Source: Saccharopolyspora_D taberi (lineage in GTDB: Bacteria; Actinomycetota; Actinomycetes; Mycobacteriales; Pseudonocardiaceae). From it: DNA of 64,000 bases. Of this stretch, positions 60,812 to 64,000 are shown in pieces. Below the pieces are notes generated by a model. It saw only the letters and a list, made by a program, of their open reading frames with translations. It was not told the DNA's origin and did not search any database. A program made the translations under genes and the position numbers. The stretch lies in assembly GCF_039534165.1 (NCBI RefSeq), contig NZ_BAAAUX010000013.1, forward strand, positions 96,875 to 160,874, in the 5' to 3' direction. How positions within the stretch are numbered: the stretch's first letter is position 1; each line of letters starts with the position of its first letter.

Positions 60812-61648
60812 GTGAGTCGAACTTTCGTTCTCGTGCACGGGTCCAACAGCAACTCGTTCGGATGGGCGGCGCTGCAACGCGAACTGACCCTTCGCGGCCA
60901 CCGGGTGGTGGCGGTGGACCTGCCGGGACACGGCTTCGGCGCGACGTTCCCGGTCTCCTACCAGGCGCCGCAGGATCCGACCGGGCTCGCCGGGTCGCCG
61001 TCCGGGATGGCCCGGGTCACCGCGGCCGAGGCGGTCGAGCACGTGATCGGCGTGGTCCGCCGGGCGGCCGAGCTGGGGCCGGTGACGCTGGTCGGCCACA
61101 GCCGCGGCGGCGTCACCGTCACCGGGGTGGCCAACGAGGTCCCCGAGCTGCTGCACCGGATCGTCTACATCTCGGCCTGGTGCTGCGTCGACCTGCCGCT
61201 GCCCGAGTACCTGGCGGCGCCGGAGAACGCGTCCAGCGTGCTGCACTCGACCGGCGGCGCGTTGGTGGCCGAGCCCGCCGCGCTCGGCGCCCTCAGGTTG
61301 AACTGGCGCACCGCCGATCCCGACCTGCTCGCGACGCTGAAGACCGCGATGCTGGCCGAGGGCACCGACGACGAGTTCCGGGCGTTCCTCAACACGCTGG
61401 AACCGGACGAGGGCCTGGACGTCGGTGACGCGCAGGCGAAAGCCGAGACGTGGGGCCGGGTTCGGCGCACCTACGTCCGCCTCACCGGGGACCGCTCCCT
61501 GCCGATCGAGCTGCAGGACCGGTTCATCGAGGAGGCCGACGCGCTGACGCCGGACAACCCGTTCGACGTGCACTCGCTGGACAGCAGCCACGTGGGGTTC
61601 CTGATCCACCCGGAGCAGGCCGCCGACGTCCTGGCGGGGCTGGATTGA
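60812..61648 (+). CDS. Alpha/beta hydrolase
   Basis: 278 residues from a GTG. N-terminal oxyanion motif VLVHGSNSNSFGW (about 6-18), nucleophile elbow LVGHSRGG (about 92-99), and a late catalytic His in LDSSHVGFLIHPEQ (about 262). This is the EstC-like/hydroxynitrile-lyase-like family of small esterases. No partner indicates the substrate. It starts 21 bp after murQ, perhaps in the same transcript. Confidence 0.85.
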   Translation: MSRTFVLVHGSNSNSFGWAALQRELTLRGHRVVAVDLPGHGFGATFPVSYQAPQDPTGLAGSPSGMARVTAAEAVEHVIGVVRRAAELGPVTLVGHSRGGVTVTGVANEVPELLHRIVYISAWCCVDLPLPEYLAAPENASSVLHSTGGALVAEPAALGALRLNWRTADPDLLATLKTAMLAEGTDDEFRAFLNTLEPDEGLDVGDAQAKAETWGRVRRTYVRLTGDRSLPIELQDRFIEEADALTPDNPFDVHSLDSSHVGFLIHPEQAADVLAGLD

Positions 61649-61796
61649 CGGTTTTCCGGGCAGTTCTGGGAAAATCGCGTTCACTGCACTGTCCGGGTGA
61701 TTCGCGCGAGATGTTCGCGAACCCCATCCGGGGGACTTGACGCGGTTGTAATCTTCACTGGTGGTCATCGCTGGTCATGGCCGTGGAGGGGGCACG

Positions 61797-62193
61797 TTGA
61801 CTACGGGGATGGAAGGCTTCGCCGCGCAGGCCGGGGNNNNNNNNNNNNNNNNNNNNNNNNNNNNNNNNNNNNNNNNNNNNNNNNNNNNNNNNNGATCCCG
61901 AGGCCGCCGAGCGGGTGGCTCGGGTTTATGAGGAGAAGGCGCGCGGAATCCAGCGCCTCAGGGGTCAGGCCGACCGACTGTTCGCCCATGGCGCGTACGG
62001 CGACTGCAACATCGGGCGGGCGATGGACCAGAAGTTCACCGAGAAGGTCGAGCACCCGCAGAACGGTGTGATGCCGATCCTCGAGAAGATGCAGAACATC
62101 CTGCGTGACATGGCACAGACCTATCGGACCTCCGCCAGAGACATGCAGAACACCGACGAAGAGAACGCTCGCAACCTGGAACGGAACGTCTGA
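61797..62193 (+). CDS. WXG100/ESX-like secreted-substrate protein interrupted by a gap
   Basis: The frame starts at TTG 61797 (or ATG 61809) after GGAGGGG, reading MEGFAAQAG before the N run. After the gap it continues DPEAAERVARVYEEKARGIQ to NTDEENARNLERNV and ends at 62193. The helical, charged, signal-less sequence of about 110-130 residues and its position before a DUF3558 lipoprotein and a PPE-like protein fit the ESX-type small helical substrates of Pseudonocardiaceae. No WxG turn is visible, but it could lie in the gap. Frame across the gap cannot be verified. Confidence 0.55.
61837..61893. other. Assembly gap (57 N)
   Basis: Undetermined bases within the ESX-like small gene; true length unknown. 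Confidence 0.95.
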
Positions 62194-62198
62194 ATCTG

Positions 62199-62735
62199 AT
62201 GATGCGCACACGTACGACACGTTCCACGGCCACCGCCGTGCTTGTTGGTGCTGGTCTACTCGTCGCCGGATGTACCGGTGGCGGCGAGCAGTCTCCCCCT
62301 CCGCCCACGTCTGAGAACGGATTGGCGAGCTTCGATCCCTGCGCTGGAGTCCCCCAGGAAGTTCTGCAGTCCATCGGCGCGACGGAACCGGGCGAGCCCG
62401 TCGACCAGGGGATCGGCGAGCAAGGCTGCGAGTTCAGCGGCTCAGAGCTGGTGCTGGCCGTTTACAAGGGTCAGAGCGCCACGCTTGAGTACTGGGAAGG
62501 TCAGCGAGGGAACTTCGCTGTTTTCGAGCCGAACCAGGTCGGCTCCCGCAAGGGCATCAAACAGATCACCAAGGCGTCCTCCGGGTCGGGAAGCCTCTGC
62601 ACCCAGGTCGTCGAAGCGGGTGGGGGTTCAATCTCGGTGCAGGTGAACCTCGACGCCGACAAGGTCGAAGGAAACGACCCCTGCGCGAAGGCGTTGGAGA
62701 TCGCGCAGCGGATCGAGCCGAAACTGCCGAAGTAG
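62199..62735 (+). CDS. DUF3558-family lipoprotein
   Basis: 178 residues from the ATG at 62199 (or 62202). The signal peptide ends in the lipobox LVAGC (Cys 25). The mature domain has the DUF3558 pattern with paired Cys: DPCAGVPQEVL, GCEFSG, LCTQVVE and NDPCAKALEIAQRI. These extracytoplasmic lipoproteins are very common in Pseudonocardiaceae and often sit beside ESX/PPE genes; function unknown. It starts 5 nt after the ESX-like gene. Confidence 0.85.
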   Translation: MMRTRTTRSTATAVLVGAGLLVAGCTGGGEQSPPPPTSENGLASFDPCAGVPQEVLQSIGATEPGEPVDQGIGEQGCEFSGSELVLAVYKGQSATLEYWEGQRGNFAVFEPNQVGSRKGIKQITKASSGSGSLCTQVVEAGGGSISVQVNLDADKVEGNDPCAKALEIAQRIEPKLPK

Positions 62736-62756
62736 ACCGGAGGCTGGGGGTCAGAC

Positions 62757-64000
62757 ATGGGCAACGTGTTCGGTGACGCGTGGAACGCGGGTACCGGTGC
62801 CGCATCCGACATGTGGAACTCGGCCACCGGCGGAAACACCCGTGCGCAGGAAGCGGACGCGGCAGCGCGGGCCGACGCGGCGAAGGCCGCCGAGCAGCGG
62901 CGCAAGGATCTGGCCGCGCAGCAGCGGGGTCTGCACGTCGAGGGCACCGATCCCGCGTCGATCACCCAGCACGACAACTGGAACGACTGGGATCACCAGC
63001 GGCTGGCCACCCAGCTCAAGGAATCGTTGCAGCCCGACCAGATCAACGCTTCGGGACGGGCGTGGGAGAAGCTCGGCGGCGACGTCGCGGAGCTGTTCGC
63101 CGACCTGGACAAGAAGGCCCGGGAAGCCGCTGGGGACGGGATGCGGGGCCAGGCCGCCGAGGCGGGGCTCGCCGCTTCGCAGCCGTTGCAGCAGTGGGGC
63201 CAGTCCTTCGGCGACTCGGTGCGCATGACCGGGCTGAAGGTGCAGGAAGCCGGTGTCGCCGCCGAGCAGACGAAAGCCGCCATCCAGCCGCCGAACGAGG
63301 GCGGGACTGCCCGGGCGGTGCTCGCGGGTGGAGCGAACATGATCGTCCCCGGTACGGGTGCGATCGACTCGGCGTTGCAGATGAAGGAGCGCCAGGAGGA
63401 CGAGAAGCGCGCTCGGGCCATCGCGGAGAACGTCTACACGCCCGGCTACACGACCGTCGACACCAGCACTCCGACGTTGCCGCCGCCGGTCAATCCGCTC
63501 AACCCGCCGCCCCCGCCTCCTCCTCCGCCACCGCCGATCAACATCCCGGGCGATCGGGATCCGTCGATCTCCGGTCGCGATCCCGGCGGCTCCGACAACC
63601 CCCCGCGGACGCCCACCGCGCCCGGGGACCGGACGCCCGGCGGCGACACGCCGAGCGGTCGGCCGCCGGTCGGGAACACGCCGACGACGCCTCCGGGTGG
63701 CAACGGTCCGTCGGGTTCCGACTCGCAGTGGTCGGACACGCCCCGCACGCCCTCGTACCCCGGATACCAGCCGCCCGGACCCGGGCAGCAGCAGCTTCCG
63801 GGTAGCCAGCCGCCGAACAACGGCTACGTCGGCGTCCCTCCCGGACCCGGTGGCCGCGGCCCCGGCGGCGGGCCGGGCGGTGGCGGCGGGACCGGCGTGG
63901 GCCGCGGTGGCGGTAGCGGTGTTGGTGGCCGCACGGGCGGCAGCGGTGTCGGTCCCGGTGGCCGAGCCGGCATCGGCGGCGTGGGCGCGGCCGGTGGTGC
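62757..64000 (+). CDS. PPE-like, Pro/Gly-rich secreted protein (3' end outside window)
   Basis: At least 414 residues with no stop before the window edge. The N-terminal 250 residues or so are helical (ADAAARADAAKAAEQRRKDL, NWNDWDHQRLATQLKESLQP, AWEKLGGDVAELFADLDKKAR), with the helical-hairpin layout of PPE/WXG-type export domains. Then comes a poly-Pro stretch (NPPPPPPPPPP near 245) and a long Pro/Gly/Thr-rich, finally Gly-only tail. There is no signal peptide, in keeping with type VII secretion. It is the third gene of the ESX-like cassette; GGGGG precedes the ATG. Confidence 0.75.
   Translation, partial: MGNVFGDAWNAGTGAASDMWNSATGGNTRAQEADAAARADAAKAAEQRRKDLAAQQRGLHVEGTDPASITQHDNWNDWDHQRLATQLKESLQPDQINASGRAWEKLGGDVAELFADLDKKAREAAGDGMRGQAAEAGLAASQPLQQWGQSFGDSVRMTGLKVQEAGVAAEQTKAAIQPPNEGGTARAVLAGGANMIVPGTGAIDSALQMKERQEDEKRARAIAENVYTPGYTTVDTSTPTLPPPVNPLNPPPPPPPPPPPINIPGDRDPSISGRDPGGSDNPPRTPTAPGDRTPGGDTPSGRPPVGNTPTTPPGGNGPSGSDSQWSDTPRTPSYPGYQPPGPGQQQLPGSQPPNNGYVGVPPGPGGRGPGGGPGGGGGTGVGRGGGSGVGGRTGGSGVGPGGRAGIGGVGAAGG

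Overview
The window is a GC-rich actinobacterial chromosome segment with strong G/C preference in third codon positions. Several traits suggest the family Pseudonocardiaceae (Saccharopolyspora-like): an ESX-type cassette of a WXG100-like protein, a DUF3558 lipoprotein and a PPE-like protein, and gene order resembling mycobacteria around topA. The family assignment is inference. Two runs of N (13695-13744 and 61837-61893) are assembly gaps.

Layout. 1-12 kb: a partial MarR regulator diverging from a PEP-synthase/rifampicin-phosphotransferase-like enzyme, a secreted protein, a DUF4231-like membrane protein, a class A penicillin-binding protein with a degenerate transpeptidase site, a MarR regulator facing a broken cytochrome P450, a LysR/SDR pair, a lone Wzt/RfbE-like ABC ATPase with a same-frame downstream ORF, and a TetR regulator. 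12.1-23.4 kb: two integrative elements in tandem at the 3' end of a tRNA-Thr(CGU) gene. The first (12.08-14.42 kb) is a low-GC remnant with a broken integrase. The second (14.38-23.37 kb) looks intact, with integrase, excisionase-like protein, divergent XRE regulator and RepA-like ATPase. It carries a graspetide (omega-ester RiPP) cassette: precursor, ATP-grasp ligase, PIMT-like methyltransferase, XRE-TPR regulator and two small proteins.

23.5-43 kb is core genome whose order resembles M. tuberculosis Rv3644c-Rv3661: holB, topA, a conserved hypothetical, an SftH/MrfA-type helicase, the Flp/Tad operon (ssd-tadA-tadB-tadC-flp-tadE-tadG-like) and a HAD phosphatase. The proton-pumping pyrophosphatase hppA and a prim-pol-like gene lie among them. 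An octanucleotide microsatellite sits between tadC and the pilin gene.

43-61 kb is enriched in peptidoglycan recycling: nagZ, namZ and a beta-lactamase-fold esterase form one operon, and murR-murQ lie about 10.6 kb further on. Between them are an MBL hydrolase/MarR pair, a PPOX-type oxidoreductase, an NCS1 permease with a C-terminal zinc-ribbon-like tail, a GNAT enzyme, a hybrid regulator, a short threonyl-tRNA synthetase behind a Thr-codon leader peptide and GC hairpin, a flavin monooxygenase, and two diverged tandem paralogues encoding coiled-coil proteins of unknown function. The last 2.2 kb begin the ESX-type secretion cassette.

The most notable items are the graspetide cassette on the tRNA-integrated element, the tandem-integration history written in three att copies (the present tRNA-Thr appears to be a chimera), the candidate Thr attenuator, the PBP lacking its catalytic Ser/Lys, and the uncharacterised paralogue pair at 55.6-58.8 kb.
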